Positions 46,561-55,885 of a stretch of DNA of 64,000 nt are shown here, piece after piece (within the stretch, counting starts at the first letter, position 1; each line of letters starts with the position of its first letter). The DNA is from Marinomonas sp. KMM3893 (GTDB lineage: Bacteria > Pseudomonadota > Gammaproteobacteria > Pseudomonadales > Marinomonadaceae), in NCBI RefSeq assembly GCF_004352855.1, contig NZ_SJSC01000003.1, forward strand, positions 581,369 to 645,368, read 5' to 3'. The notes under the pieces were generated by a model. It made no database searches. It saw only the letters and a list, made by a program, of their open reading frames with translations, and had not been told where the DNA came from. A program made the translations under genes and the position numbers.

Positions 46561-49500
46561 ATGATAGAATTGATTTCAGCGTTAAAGAGTGCGACACGCC
46601 TCTTGGAAATGACATCGGCCGCGGTCGTTTTTTCTGATCATAGCGTGCTGCTTGATGATCAGAATACAAAGATGGCACACTTGGTTCAGTCTTTTCGACG
46701 CGCTCCTTTATCGTCTAATGTGTCCGTTTCCAGCCTTACCCACGCTGCTGATAGCAAGGATAGCTTTTGGCAGGGTATTTTAGTATCAGGCAACCTAATC
46801 GTTAGACGGCTTGACGCTGACACCTCGCAACCTGCGTATTTGATTTTATTTGGTGAACATGAGTTCACACATTTTTCCGAGCAACAGCGCCAATCCTTGT
46901 GTTTTGCTGAGGCGGCACTTAAACATCTTGTGTCGCAAAAGATCGACGCAGAAGCCATTTCCCGTCTTATTCCCCACGACGACATGTTTGAGTTTGTTAA
47001 TAAAAACACCAGCATGATTGCCATTGTAGACAACGACCTGCGCTTTGCTTTTGCCAATGATAAATGTTTGGAGGGTTTTAAGTTAAGTCAGGAGGAAGTC
47101 ATTGGCAAACGGGTACCTGAGGTGATTGGTGAAGCTGTCTATGAAACCTCTAAAGAGTCCCTTGTCTCAGCTTTAAATGGCCAAAAAACAACCTTTTTAC
47201 TGACCTTAAGGCATCGCGATGGTGAGGTTGCAAAGATTCTCGAGGTGGTGTGTACGCCAAAGCATCACCAAGGAAGGCAGGTTGGCTTGTATGTCGTTGC
47301 GCAAAATGTCACGCCTCAGCAGAAAACCTTGCAGACTCTTCGCAATCTCCATCAGATCACAGCAAATTCAACAACGGCGCTAGAAGATAAGCTGCAGAGT
47401 ATTTTGGCGGTGGGTGTGTCTCAGTATGGTTTGCCATTAGGGATTATTAGTAAGATCCATGGCAACACTTATACTGTTAAGTACTGTGTTTCTCCTGATA
47501 ATGAATTGTCACCTGGTATGGCATTTGACTTAGGGCAGACCTATTGTGTGCACACCTTAAATAATGGTGAGCCTACCTATTTTCACCACACCTCTAAAAG
47601 CACTATTAAAGATCACCCTTGTTATCAAAATTTTGGCTTAGAAGCCTATATAGGCGCATTGATTAAGATTGATGGGGAAAGTTGGGGAACGCTCAATTTC
47701 TCCAGTCCACACCCAAAAGAAGAGCGCTTTAGTGAAGACGACATAGAGCTCATGAAATTGCTGGCTCAATGGGTTGGTAATGAAATAACACGACACAATA
47801 CACTGGAAAAACTGCAAGCGTCAGAGCAGCAGCAACACTTGCTGCTTAATTCTGCGCACGATGGTTTTCTTGGTATAAATTCAGATGGCCAGATTATTTT
47901 TGCCAACCAAGCGGCTTGCCATATAACAGGCTATCAATTGGAAGAATTATTAGGTCAGCATCATCATCCTTTGCTGCATCATTCTCAGGCAGATGGTACG
48001 CCTTATCCTTTGTCAGAATGTCCAGTCAGTAGAACCGTACTGACAGGCGAAAGCAGTCAGTCTTTGGCTGAGCCTTTATGGGGCAAAAATGGGTTGTTTA
48101 TTGCTGAGTATAACTGCGTGGCGATGAGAGATATTAATGGTCTGGTGCAGGGCGCGGTGATCACTTTTCAAGATCGTACCCAGCAGCTTGCTGTTGAGCA
48201 AGAAATGCTAGAGCAGAAAAGGCTATTTGAATCCTTGTTCGTTGATGCTCCCTCGGCCATTGCCTTGGTCAATAAACACCGCGAAGTGGTCATGGTAAAC
48301 CCCGCTTTTTGTGTGTTATTTGGTTATTCTGCAGATGAGATAGTCGGCCAAAATACCGCCATGTTATATGCCTGTGAAGAGGAATATTCACGCATCGGGG
48401 ACGCCTATTACAGTGACACGGATGTCAAGGTAAACCCACTAGAGCGTGTGGCTTATGTAAATAAATGCGGGCGCGTATTTTATTGCGAGACCGCGGGCAG
48501 CATGATTAAAGGTAAGCAAGGAGAAATTGAAGGTTACATCGGGCATATGACGGATATAACAAGCCGATTGCAAGATGAAAAAGAGAGACAAAGAGCTAAT
48601 CAGCGCTTTTCTATGGCTTCTGATGCCGCGTCGATAGGGGTGTGGGAGTGGGATTTGAGCACCAATGAACTGGTTTGGGATGATTGGATGTATCGCCTTT
48701 TTGGGGTGGAAAAAGAAGAGGTGAGTGATCCATACCAAGTCTGGAAAAAGTGCATTCACCCAGATGATGTGGCGGCGCTCAATGACAAAATAGAGACTTT
48801 TATTCAGGGTGGCGAGCGCTTTGATACGGATTTTCGCATTGTTCGTTTGGATGGACAGGTTCGTCATTTGAAAGCAAACGGAGTATTGGAATGTGGCCGA
48901 GAAGGGCACTCACCGAAATTAATCGGTGTGAATTTAGACATTACCTCCCAGATTGAAACCGAGGCGATTCTGCGCAAGGCCAGTAATGAAGCTGAGTTAG
49001 CAAATAAAGCCAAAAGTGACTTTTTGGCCACCATGAGCCATGAGATTCGAACCCCGCTTAATGGTGTTTTGGGGATGGCTGAGTTGCTTTCACACTCGCC
49101 GTTAAGTACTGAACAAGCCTCCCAATTGGGTATCCTCCAAGAATCTGGAGAAAGCTTACTAGAGCTGATCAACGAAATACTCGATTTCTCAAAAATAGAA
49201 GCCGGTCAGCTGGCGATTGATTCGGTTGATTTTGATCTAGAGAAAACGCTTTATGATGTGGTGCGCCTGTTGATGGTTAGTGCCGAAAAGAAAGGCTTAG
49301 ACCTGTTGGTGGAATACCCAAGTTATACGCCTACCAACTTCATCGGGGACGCGTTTAGGATCAAGCAGGTGCTGATCAATCTGGTTAGCAATGCCATTAA
49401 ATTTACTCACACAGGGCAAGTCGTTGTGGCGGTGGCGTCGGCGCTGGGTGAGCTGGGGCGTGCCAATCTATCGATCAAAGTAACGGATTCAGGTGTTGGC

Positions 49501-50979
49501 ATCGCTAAGGGTGTTCAAGCGTCATTATTTAAAGCGTTTACGCAAGAAGACTCATCAACAACACGCAAATTTGGCGGCACTGGGTTAGGGTTGGCGATCA
49601 CTAAGCAACTGGTGGAGTTGATGGGTGGTAGTATTATGCTGCAAAGCGAAGAGGGGGTTGGTTCTTCCTTTACTGTGTCTCTTACGCTGGTGGAGAGTTA
49701 TTTAAAACAGCCTTCGGAAAGTGTGGATTTGTCACAATGGCAGCATGCGAAAGCACTGATTGTGGATGACAATGAAATTAACCTGATGATTTTGTCTAAT
49801 CAGCTGTCAGAGCTTGGTATTCAATGTGATCAGGAGCTAAGCTCAGTTGAGGGATATAAACGGATAATGTCGGCTGCTAAGAAGCAACCGTACGATCTGA
49901 TTATCTTGGATTACCAAATGCCAGAGTTAGACGGATTGGCCTTGAGCGCCCTGGTTCGCGAGCAAAGCGGTAATGATTATGCGCCAGCTATTATCATGGC
50001 CTCTTCCTCAGGACGCTTGAAGCAAGATTCTTTGCAAAAAGCGGGTGTGAATGTCTGTTTAACCAAGCCGGTAGACAGTCATTCGTTGTCACTGGGCGTG
50101 GATGCAGCGCTGAATAGCCAGGTGTTGGCCAAGCCGGTGTCGTATTTCTCCTCGAGTGAAAAAGCGTCATTGTATACTGAAAAAGACTTTCCGCAATTTT
50201 CTGGTTGCGTGCTAATCGTTGAAGACATGCAGGCTAATATCGCCGTTGCGCGAGGCCTCATTGAGAAAATGGGTTTTGAAATTCTCGAAGCGGTAAACGG
50301 TGAAATTGCCGTTCAACAATGGCAAAAGCATCGCCCAGATTTGATTTTGATGGACCTACACATGCCCGTTATGGATGGATTGACGGCCATGAGAGCGATT
50401 CGTCATATAGAAAAAAATGACCCTCTTAATCGTAGTACGCCCATTTTTGCACTGACAGCGGATGCTCATGCCGAAAGGTTAGCGGATGTCGAGCGTGCTG
50501 GTGGGGATGGGCTCATTGCGAAACCCTTTAAAAAGGGCGACCTAGTACGACTATTTAAACAATATTTCCATCAGCAAGAATCTAGTAGAGACGTAAAATT
50601 GAGTCACGAAAGCGATAAGAATGAAGAAGCTATAGGCACTGATAAGGTGGTATTGGATCAAGCTGTATTGGATGAGTTAAAGTTAGTATTAGGGGCGGAT
50701 TTAGAAATACTGTTCCAAGCTTTCTTTTCTGATGCCGAGGGCATTATAGAGACACTAAAAAATGCCAGTGAAGAAAGTGTGGATTTAACGGCGATCGCTA
50801 GAGCCGCGCACAGTATGAAATCCATTTCCCAAAACTTGGGTGGGCGTGACCTTTCAGCACTTGCAGAACGTATAGAGAAGGCTGCTAAGCAAGAAGAGGT
50901 TCAAGAAGTGTGTGCGTTAATCACGCTATTAATCAAAGAGTACACGCTATTTTCTGAGGCGCTCAATAAAGAACGATAA
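46561..50979 (+). CDS. Hybrid sensor histidine kinase with PAS, GAF, two receiver and Hpt domains
   Basis: This 1472-residue kinase has no obvious membrane segment. In order: a degenerate GAF-like start (1-140), PAS (~145-255), GAF (~260-415), three PAS (~425-545, 552-675, 680-800), HisKA with His827 in FLATMSHEIRTPLNG, and HATPase with LINLVSNAIKFTH, DSGVGIA and GGTGLGLAI. Two receivers follow, with Asp1117 (ILDYQMPELDG) and Asp1265 (LMDLHMPVMDG), then an Hpt domain with His1417 (AAHSMKSISQNLGG). All phosphorelay residues are intact. The response regulator-diguanylate cyclase gene begins 6 bases later and is the likely output. Confidence 0.93.
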   Translation: MIELISALKSATRLLEMTSAAVVFSDHSVLLDDQNTKMAHLVQSFRRAPLSSNVSVSSLTHAADSKDSFWQGILVSGNLIVRRLDADTSQPAYLILFGEHEFTHFSEQQRQSLCFAEAALKHLVSQKIDAEAISRLIPHDDMFEFVNKNTSMIAIVDNDLRFAFANDKCLEGFKLSQEEVIGKRVPEVIGEAVYETSKESLVSALNGQKTTFLLTLRHRDGEVAKILEVVCTPKHHQGRQVGLYVVAQNVTPQQKTLQTLRNLHQITANSTTALEDKLQSILAVGVSQYGLPLGIISKIHGNTYTVKYCVSPDNELSPGMAFDLGQTYCVHTLNNGEPTYFHHTSKSTIKDHPCYQNFGLEAYIGALIKIDGESWGTLNFSSPHPKEERFSEDDIELMKLLAQWVGNEITRHNTLEKLQASEQQQHLLLNSAHDGFLGINSDGQIIFANQAACHITGYQLEELLGQHHHPLLHHSQADGTPYPLSECPVSRTVLTGESSQSLAEPLWGKNGLFIAEYNCVAMRDINGLVQGAVITFQDRTQQLAVEQEMLEQKRLFESLFVDAPSAIALVNKHREVVMVNPAFCVLFGYSADEIVGQNTAMLYACEEEYSRIGDAYYSDTDVKVNPLERVAYVNKCGRVFYCETAGSMIKGKQGEIEGYIGHMTDITSRLQDEKERQRANQRFSMASDAASIGVWEWDLSTNELVWDDWMYRLFGVEKEEVSDPYQVWKKCIHPDDVAALNDKIETFIQGGERFDTDFRIVRLDGQVRHLKANGVLECGREGHSPKLIGVNLDITSQIETEAILRKASNEAELANKAKSDFLATMSHEIRTPLNGVLGMAELLSHSPLSTEQASQLGILQESGESLLELINEILDFSKIEAGQLAIDSVDFDLEKTLYDVVRLLMVSAEKKGLDLLVEYPSYTPTNFIGDAFRIKQVLINLVSNAIKFTHTGQVVVAVASALGELGRANLSIKVTDSGVGIAKGVQASLFKAFTQEDSSTTRKFGGTGLGLAITKQLVELMGGSIMLQSEEGVGSSFTVSLTLVESYLKQPSESVDLSQWQHAKALIVDDNEINLMILSNQLSELGIQCDQELSSVEGYKRIMSAAKKQPYDLIILDYQMPELDGLALSALVREQSGNDYAPAIIMASSSGRLKQDSLQKAGVNVCLTKPVDSHSLSLGVDAALNSQVLAKPVSYFSSSEKASLYTEKDFPQFSGCVLIVEDMQANIAVARGLIEKMGFEILEAVNGEIAVQQWQKHRPDLILMDLHMPVMDGLTAMRAIRHIEKNDPLNRSTPIFALTADAHAERLADVERAGGDGLIAKPFKKGDLVRLFKQYFHQQESSRDVKLSHESDKNEEAIGTDKVVLDQAVLDELKLVLGADLEILFQAFFSDAEGIIETLKNASEESVDLTAIARAAHSMKSISQNLGGRDLSALAERIEKAAKQEEVQEVCALITLLIKEYTLFSEALNKER

Positions 50980-50985
50980 GGTTTT

Positions 50986-51903
50986 ATGAAAATACTCATT
51001 GTTGACGACACTAATACGGATCGACTTTTACTGAAAATGTATTTGTCTAAATTAGAGCACGATGTTATTGAGGCTGTGAATGGAGAACAGGCCATTATCC
51101 AGTACATCAAAGACGCCAATGAGCTTGATCTCATCCTCATGGATGTGCAAATGCCTGAAATGGGCGGGTTTGAAGCGGTGAGCAAAATCCGCAGCATCCA
51201 GGAATCTCGAAACCTTGAGTGGGTGCCTATCATTTTCTTAAGCGCCAGCGCGGAAGCGGAAGATATTGATGAAGGGATTCGTGCTGGAGGCGACGACTAT
51301 TTAATTAAGCCAATTCACCAGAAGGTACTGTCTGCCAAAATGCTGGCAATGCAACGTATTGCTGATATGCGGCATCGTCTTATTTTGGCTAATAATGTGC
51401 TGGAGGCGCAAGCATCTACGGATCATCTGACTGGGATTTTAAATCGTAGAGCGCTTGAAGCTGTACTGGACCGGGAAGTGGCGCGTTCGAAGAGGTTTGA
51501 GTCTGTTTTTTCTTTTGCCTTGTTCGATTTAGATCATTTTAAGCGAGTTAATGACAATTATGGACACGATGCCGGTGACTTTGTCTTGGCTGAAGTGGTG
51601 AAAAGGGTGTCTCAAGGGTTGCGTTCTGATGATGCTTTGGGACGAGTAGGTGGTGAAGAGTTTGGTGTGGTTATTTTTAATTGCGTTGGTAAGAAGGCAA
51701 AAGATGCCTGCGAAAGGTATCGACAATTGATTGCAGAAAAGCCATTTATCTATAACGGTATAGAAATTAAGACCTCGATTAGTGTCGGTTGTGTCGCGTT
51801 TGATATCAAGACGGATTCCAGAGAATCCATCTATAAAAAAGCCGATGTCTGTTTGTATGAGGCAAAAGGAGCTGGTCGTAATCAGGTGGTTTATCAAGAG
51901 TAA
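50986..51903 (+). CDS. Response regulator with GGDEF (diguanylate cyclase) domain
   Basis: This 305-residue protein has an N-terminal receiver with Asp53 (LILMDVQMPEMGG) and a C-terminal GGDEF domain. The active site reads GGEEF (residues 222-226), an accepted active form. The inhibitory I-site RxxD is present immediately before it (RSDDALGRVGG). It synthesises c-di-GMP when phosphorylated, most likely by the upstream hybrid kinase, whose Hpt domain is encoded 6 bases before this start. Confidence 0.94.
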   Translation: MKILIVDDTNTDRLLLKMYLSKLEHDVIEAVNGEQAIIQYIKDANELDLILMDVQMPEMGGFEAVSKIRSIQESRNLEWVPIIFLSASAEAEDIDEGIRAGGDDYLIKPIHQKVLSAKMLAMQRIADMRHRLILANNVLEAQASTDHLTGILNRRALEAVLDREVARSKRFESVFSFALFDLDHFKRVNDNYGHDAGDFVLAEVVKRVSQGLRSDDALGRVGGEEFGVVIFNCVGKKAKDACERYRQLIAEKPFIYNGIEIKTSISVGCVAFDIKTDSRESIYKKADVCLYEAKGAGRNQVVYQE

Positions 51904-51940
51904 AAAACGCCAATAGCCAAAGGTCGACTGATAAAAATCA

Positions 51941-51969
51941 AAAAATGCCCGTCATTAGCGGGCATTTTT
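51941..51969 (+). terminator. Rho-independent terminator after the diguanylate cyclase gene
   Basis: AAAAATGCCCG (51941-51951) pairs with CGGGCATTTTT (51959-51969) around a seven-base loop. Confidence 0.92.
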
Positions 51970-52059
51970 CGTTTTTATTGCAATAGAAGCTGTGTAGACC
52001 ATAGGTTAACGGAGTTTCTTTTAGTAAACTTTTGGGACTTAGAATGAGATAGGTGAATT

Positions 52060-52671
52060 ATGGTAAGTCGACCGTCTTTAGAAACTGCTACAGCATCAGA
52101 ACCTGATCGCTTTGTTGAACCCTTGGAATTGGGTAAGCGGGTAAAGGAAATTCGCTTAACCAAAGGGTGGACGTTAGAGGAAGTCAGTAAAAGGACAGGG
52201 ATAGCCCGTTCAACTCTTTCTAAAATTGAGAACGATCAAGTGTCACCAAGTTTCACCATCGTTCAAAAATTGATTAAAGGGCTGGGGATGGATCTGCCGC
52301 AGCTTTTTGTCGAGGCCAGCGAGCACTCCATTGCGGGGCGCCGTGACATTACTCGCAAGGGTAAGGGGGAGCCTCACCCGACGGCGACTTACGAGCATGA
52401 ATTGTTAAACTTCTCGATCAGCCGAAAGAAAATGGTGCCTTTTAAAACCAAGGTACGGGCAAGGAGTTTTGATGAGTTCAAGGAGTGGGTGCGTCATGAT
52501 GGGGAAGAATTTTTATTGGTGTTAGAGGGGAAGATTAATTTTTTCTCTGAGCTCTATGAACCAATTGAATTAAAAGAGGGAGACAGTGTGTATTATGATG
52601 CCAGTATGGGTCACACCGTTGTATCCACGTCTAGTAAAGATGCAGAAATTCTCTGGGTCGTCGCGCGTTAG
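52060..52671 (+). CDS. XRE family regulator with C-terminal cupin domain
   Basis: This 203-residue protein has an N-terminal helix-turn-helix (about residues 26-80: RLTKGWTLEEVSKRTGIARSTLSKIE) and a C-terminal cupin (HDGEEFLLVLEGKINFFSELYEPIELKEGDSVYYDASMGHTVVS). XRE-cupin proteins sense small ligands and repress catabolic or biosynthetic genes. It lies 42 bases upstream of the class II DAHP synthase gene, so it may be co-transcribed with and regulate it (inference). Confidence 0.9.
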   Translation: MVSRPSLETATASEPDRFVEPLELGKRVKEIRLTKGWTLEEVSKRTGIARSTLSKIENDQVSPSFTIVQKLIKGLGMDLPQLFVEASEHSIAGRRDITRKGKGEPHPTATYEHELLNFSISRKKMVPFKTKVRARSFDEFKEWVRHDGEEFLLVLEGKINFFSELYEPIELKEGDSVYYDASMGHTVVSTSSKDAEILWVVAR

Positions 52672-52713
52672 ATCGACGCCAGAGTAATGATTAATAAGAA
52701 GGTTTTAGAAGTT

Positions 52714-54060
52714 ATGAATCAATGGAATCCAGCCAGCTGGAGAGAAAAAACTGCGTTGCAGCAGCCTGTTTACCCAAGTGCAGAGCACTTGGCTCGTGTC
52801 GAAGGTGCGCTGGGTAAAATGCCTCCTTTGGTGTTTGCTGGTGAAGCGCGTCAATTAAGATCCGCGTTATCTAAAGTGGCAAAAGGCGAGTCTTTTTTAT
52901 TGCAGGGCGGAGATTGCGCAGAAAGTTTTGCTGAATTTCATGCTGATAATATTCGCGACACATTCAAAGTGATGTTGCAGATGGCGGTGGTTTTGACCTA
53001 CGCCGGAAAATGCCCAATTGTCAAAGTGGGAAGAATGGCTGGGCAATTTGCTAAGCCCCGTTCTGCCGGCAATGAAACCATTAATGGTGTTGAGTTGCCA
53101 AGTTACCGCGGCGATATTATTAACGGTATTGAGTTCACTGAAGCGGCGCGTGTGCCAGACCCAGAGCGTTTGGTGCAAGTGTATAATCAAAGTGCCGCGA
53201 CTATGAATCTATTGCGCGCCTTCTCTCAAGGTGGTTTTGCCGACTTGAATCAAGTGCATCAATGGAATCTAGATTTCTTGAAAGCCAGCCCAGCGGGCGA
53301 GCGTTTTCAAGGCATTGCTGACAAAATTGACGATGCGATGCAATTTATGGAAGCGTGCGGTGTCGGTGGAGGACTGACTCAGCTTCAGGAAACGGAGTTT
53401 TATACTTCTCATGAAGCCTTGTTATTGCCTTACGAACAAGCATTGACGCGTAAAGACAGTCTAACGGGCGACTGGTATGACTGTTCTGCTCACATGTTGT
53501 GGATTGGTGATCGTACCCGTCAGTTGGATGGGGCACATGTCGAGTTCTTACGCGGCGTAAACAATCCAATCGGTGTGAAGGCGGGGCCTACGATGGACCC
53601 AGAAGATCTGTTGCGCCTATGCGATGCCTTGAACCCTAATAATGACCCAGGCCGTTTGAATATCATTGTCCGTATGGGGGCTGATAAGGTTGAAGAGGGC
53701 ATGCCTAAACTGATTCGCGCCATTCAAAAAGAAGGCAAGCAAGTGGTTTGGAGTAGTGACCCAATGCACGGTAATACAGTGAAAGCGAGTTCGGGTTATA
53801 AAACCCGCCACGTAGATCATGTGTTGCGTGAAGTTCAGCAGTTTTTCCAAGTGCACAACGCTGAAGGCAGTTATGCCGGTGGTGTGCATTTTGAAATGAC
53901 AGGTCAGAATGTTACTGAGTGCGTCGGTGGTGCTTTTCAAGTGACAGAAGCGGATCTGGCTGATCGTTACCATACCCATTGTGACCCACGTCTAAATGCG
54001 GATCAGTCTTTAGAATTGGCGTTTATGATATCTGACACCTTGAAAAAAGCGCGCGCTTAA
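52714..54060 (+). CDS. Class II 3-deoxy-7-phosphoheptulonate synthase (DAHP synthase)
   Basis: DAHP synthase condenses PEP and erythrose 4-phosphate, the first step of the shikimate pathway. The opening [18 protein letters not shown] and blocks [28 protein letters not shown] and [10 protein letters not shown] identify the class II (plant/Pseudomonas) type, unrelated in sequence to E. coli AroF/G/H. The Cys in GGDC is the metal ligand. ATG 52714 (448 residues) fits the family start; an in-frame ATG at 52687 adds nine residues. A terminator follows. Confidence 0.95.
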   Translation: MNQWNPASWREKTALQQPVYPSAEHLARVEGALGKMPPLVFAGEARQLRSALSKVAKGESFLLQGGDCAESFAEFHADNIRDTFKVMLQMAVVLTYAGKCPIVKVGRMAGQFAKPRSAGNETINGVELPSYRGDIINGIEFTEAARVPDPERLVQVYNQSAATMNLLRAFSQGGFADLNQVHQWNLDFLKASPAGERFQGIADKIDDAMQFMEACGVGGGLTQLQETEFYTSHEALLLPYEQALTRKDSLTGDWYDCSAHMLWIGDRTRQLDGAHVEFLRGVNNPIGVKAGPTMDPEDLLRLCDALNPNNDPGRLNIIVRMGADKVEEGMPKLIRAIQKEGKQVVWSSDPMHGNTVKASSGYKTRHVDHVLREVQQFFQVHNAEGSYAGGVHFEMTGQNVTECVGGAFQVTEADLADRYHTHCDPRLNADQSLELAFMISDTLKKARA

Positions 54061-54097
54061 CATCGAGGCGGTCTATCGTTTGCGTTCATTTCGCAAT

Positions 54098-54134
54098 AAA
54101 AAAGCCCAGTGAATGAAGATTCACTGGGCTTTTT
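54098..54134. terminator. Bidirectional terminator between DAHP synthase and GIY-YIG genes
   Basis: A perfect stem (AAAAAGCCCAGTGAAT with its complement ATTCACTGGGCTTTTT) encloses a four-base loop between convergent genes. Confidence 0.92.
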
Positions 54135-54182
54135 AGTGTAACGATCTTTTGTATCAGAGTCATTGTGCTCTGATGATCAAGC

Positions 54183-54905
54183 TTAGCCTTTACGGCGACG
54201 GAAAGACGATGTTGCGGTTTTTGATGTGATATCAATTTTCGCCATGATCAACGCCATTTCTTCAGCTTCTGCTTGTTGCTGTGCTTTTAGCTTATCTTCA
54301 CGTTCTTTTTTCGCCGTTTTTTCAGCTTCGCGAAGCATTCGTTGAATGCTGGCTTTGCTTTTCGGGCGTTCGACTTTCGTGATGTCGGAAGGTTTTGTTG
54401 GGTCTGCTGCTTTCACGGTCGATGCAGGAGAGTCTAAGCGATCTTCGCCAATGAGCTCACCAAAAAAGGAGCTGGCCGTCGGCTTCGGAGCAGCTTCTTT
54501 TTTAATTGGTAGCTCAATTGACTTTTTTGCGGCGGCCTTTCGAGTTTTCTTCGGCTGCTCGGCTGTAGAGACGCCATTCGCGTCAAACATGGCCTTTTTG
54601 CCAAAGCTTAATCCAGCGGCTTTTGCCGTTGTTTGGCCTATCTTGTAGCCTCTTAGGCTTTCTCCGTTGTAGATGGAAACATAGTCTTTTTCTAGTTCGT
54701 AAAGCTCTTGTTTGTCATCTGTTTCGAAGAGTTCTTCAACCGCAAAGGCGCTTAAATCGTGCTCTCGGATATCGTCATACAGTGGAAAATCCAAACCTTC
54801 ATTTGCTGCTTCTACGTATTGCTCAAAGCGTTGGAAACCGCTATTGAAAGAAGTGCCAATATAATGTTTGCCAGTGATATTATTTGTGATTTTAAAAACG
54901 ACCAA
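54183..54905 (-). CDS. GIY-YIG nuclease-like domain protein with charged tail
   Basis: The first ~95 residues resemble a GIY-YIG domain: VVFKITNNITGKHYIGTSFN (YIG retained, GIY altered), followed by a YELEKDYVSIYNGESLRGYK segment. The remaining ~145 residues are low-complexity, rich in Ala, Lys and Glu (KKTRKAAAKKS; RMLREAEKTAKKEREDKLKAQQQAE), likely coiled coil and nucleic-acid binding. The function is unknown. The best start is TTG 54905, with AGAGG eight bases upstream. Confidence 0.75.
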   Translation of the reverse strand: MVVFKITNNITGKHYIGTSFNSGFQRFEQYVEAANEGLDFPLYDDIREHDLSAFAVEELFETDDKQELYELEKDYVSIYNGESLRGYKIGQTTAKAAGLSFGKKAMFDANGVSTAEQPKKTRKAAAKKSIELPIKKEAAPKPTASSFFGELIGEDRLDSPASTVKAADPTKPSDITKVERPKSKASIQRMLREAEKTAKKEREDKLKAQQQAEAEEMALIMAKIDITSKTATSSFRRRKG

Positions 54906-54942
54906 AATCGCTGCCTCTTACTTAGTATCTTTTGAATAGCAC

Positions 54943-54988
54943 ATAAACCCGACTTACTTCTGGTTGCCCAAAAGTAAATCGGGTTTAT
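54943..54988 (-). terminator. Inverted repeat after the O-methyltransferase gene
   Basis: A 17-bp stem with one mismatch (ATAAACCCGACTTACTT at 54943-54959 and its complement at 54972-54988) lies between the O-methyltransferase stop and the GIY-YIG start. The T run after it on the minus strand is short, so it is a probable rather than certain terminator. Confidence 0.65.
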
Positions 54989-55001
54989 AGAAAAATAGAG
55001 T

Positions 55002-55628
55002 TTAGTGTTTTACGACGAGATTCAGTCCGTCGCGGACATTGAGATGAACATTCTCAACTCGACTGTCTTGTGCAATCACACGGTTAAGCTCATTGACAGC
55101 GAGATCGCTGTTCTCTTTAGGATCAAGAACTCGTCCTTGCCATAAAGAGTTGTCAATGATGATTAAGCCACCCTTACTTACTAGCGGTACAACAGCTTGG
55201 TAATAATTAAGGTAATTGCGTTTATCAGCGTCGATAAAGACGAGGTCGAAAAGACCTTCAAGGTTTTGAATCGTCTCCAGCGCAGGACCAAAAATCGGTT
55301 TGATTTTGTGTCCATGGGGGCTACGATCGAAAAAGGATTGAGCAAATTCAATTGCTCTAGGGTTGGTTTCACAGCAGATAATCTCGCCGTCATCAGGCAT
55401 GCCTTCAGCGATGGATAAAGCAGAGTAACCAGTAAACATACCGATTTCTAAAACGCGTTTAGGTTGCTTGATCGTGGCAAGAATCTTCAAGGTGCGGCCA
55501 ATGATTTTACCAGACAACTTATTTGGGTATCCCATGTCCGAATAGGTTTTATCGACCAATTCAATGAGAAGATCAGGTTCTGATTGAGTAGTCTCAATGC
55601 AGTAGTCGTCAAGATAGTTAAGATCCAT
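55002..55628 (-). CDS. O-methyltransferase (SAM-dependent, class I)
   Basis: This 208-residue protein has the Rossmann SAM-binding motif VLEIGMFTGYSALSIAEGMP, followed by IICCETNP, LVFIDADKRNYLNYY and GGLIIIDNSLWQGRV. These are the signature blocks of the catechol/caffeoyl-CoA O-methyltransferase-like family (metal-dependent, Asp and Asn ligands IDADK and DNSLW). The substrate is not known. It is divergent from the thrS region with ~260 bases between. Confidence 0.9.
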   Translation of the reverse strand: MDLNYLDDYCIETTQSEPDLLIELVDKTYSDMGYPNKLSGKIIGRTLKILATIKQPKRVLEIGMFTGYSALSIAEGMPDDGEIICCETNPRAIEFAQSFFDRSPHGHKIKPIFGPALETIQNLEGLFDLVFIDADKRNYLNYYQAVVPLVSKGGLIIIDNSLWQGRVLDPKENSDLAVNELNRVIAQDSRVENVHLNVRDGLNLVVKH

Positions 55629-55697
55629 AAGGCCTTTCAGATATCAAAGTGTGTTGCGAAACGGAGGCTAATTTTACCTCGCACAGGGAGAATGTCT

Positions 55698-55823
55698 ATG
55701 GCTAAAACTAAGAAAAAAGCCTTGATTTTCCAGCATTCTCTTTTATTGGGTTTTGTTTCGGCTTTTACCGTGAGATATGGTCAAATTAGCGTTCGCAAGA
55801 TACTTGCAAAAATGCTATTTTAA
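55698..55823 (+). CDS. Possible 41-residue basic protein upstream of thrS
   Basis: An ATG at 55698 with AGGGAG eight bases upstream opens a 41-codon frame (start MAKTKKKALIFQHSLLLGF, end LAKMLF) that stops 62 bases before thrS. It resembles nothing I know. It may be chance within the thrS leader; it has no Thr-rich stretch that would suggest attenuation. Confidence 0.25.
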   Translation: MAKTKKKALIFQHSLLLGFVSAFTVRYGQISVRKILAKMLF

Positions 55824-55840
55824 GCGGCTTAAATTGACAT

Positions 55841-55861
55841 GTGCTCTTTGGTATGGAGCAC
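55841..55861 (+). promoter_or_regulatory. Hairpin mimicking tRNA-Thr anticodon arm (candidate ThrRS operator)
   Basis: GTGCTC (55841-55846) pairs with GAGCAC (55856-55861), extended by one T-G pair, leaving the seven-base loop TTGGTAT (55848-55854). With U at loop position 33 and A at 37, GGU (55850-55852) occupies the anticodon positions of a tRNA-Thr. The hairpin ends 13 bases before the thrS Shine-Dalgarno AGGAG (55875-55879). E. coli ThrRS represses its own translation by binding such an anticodon-like arm in the thrS leader. Confidence 0.6.
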
Positions 55862-55885
55862 CACTGACTCCAATAGGAGAAAAAA

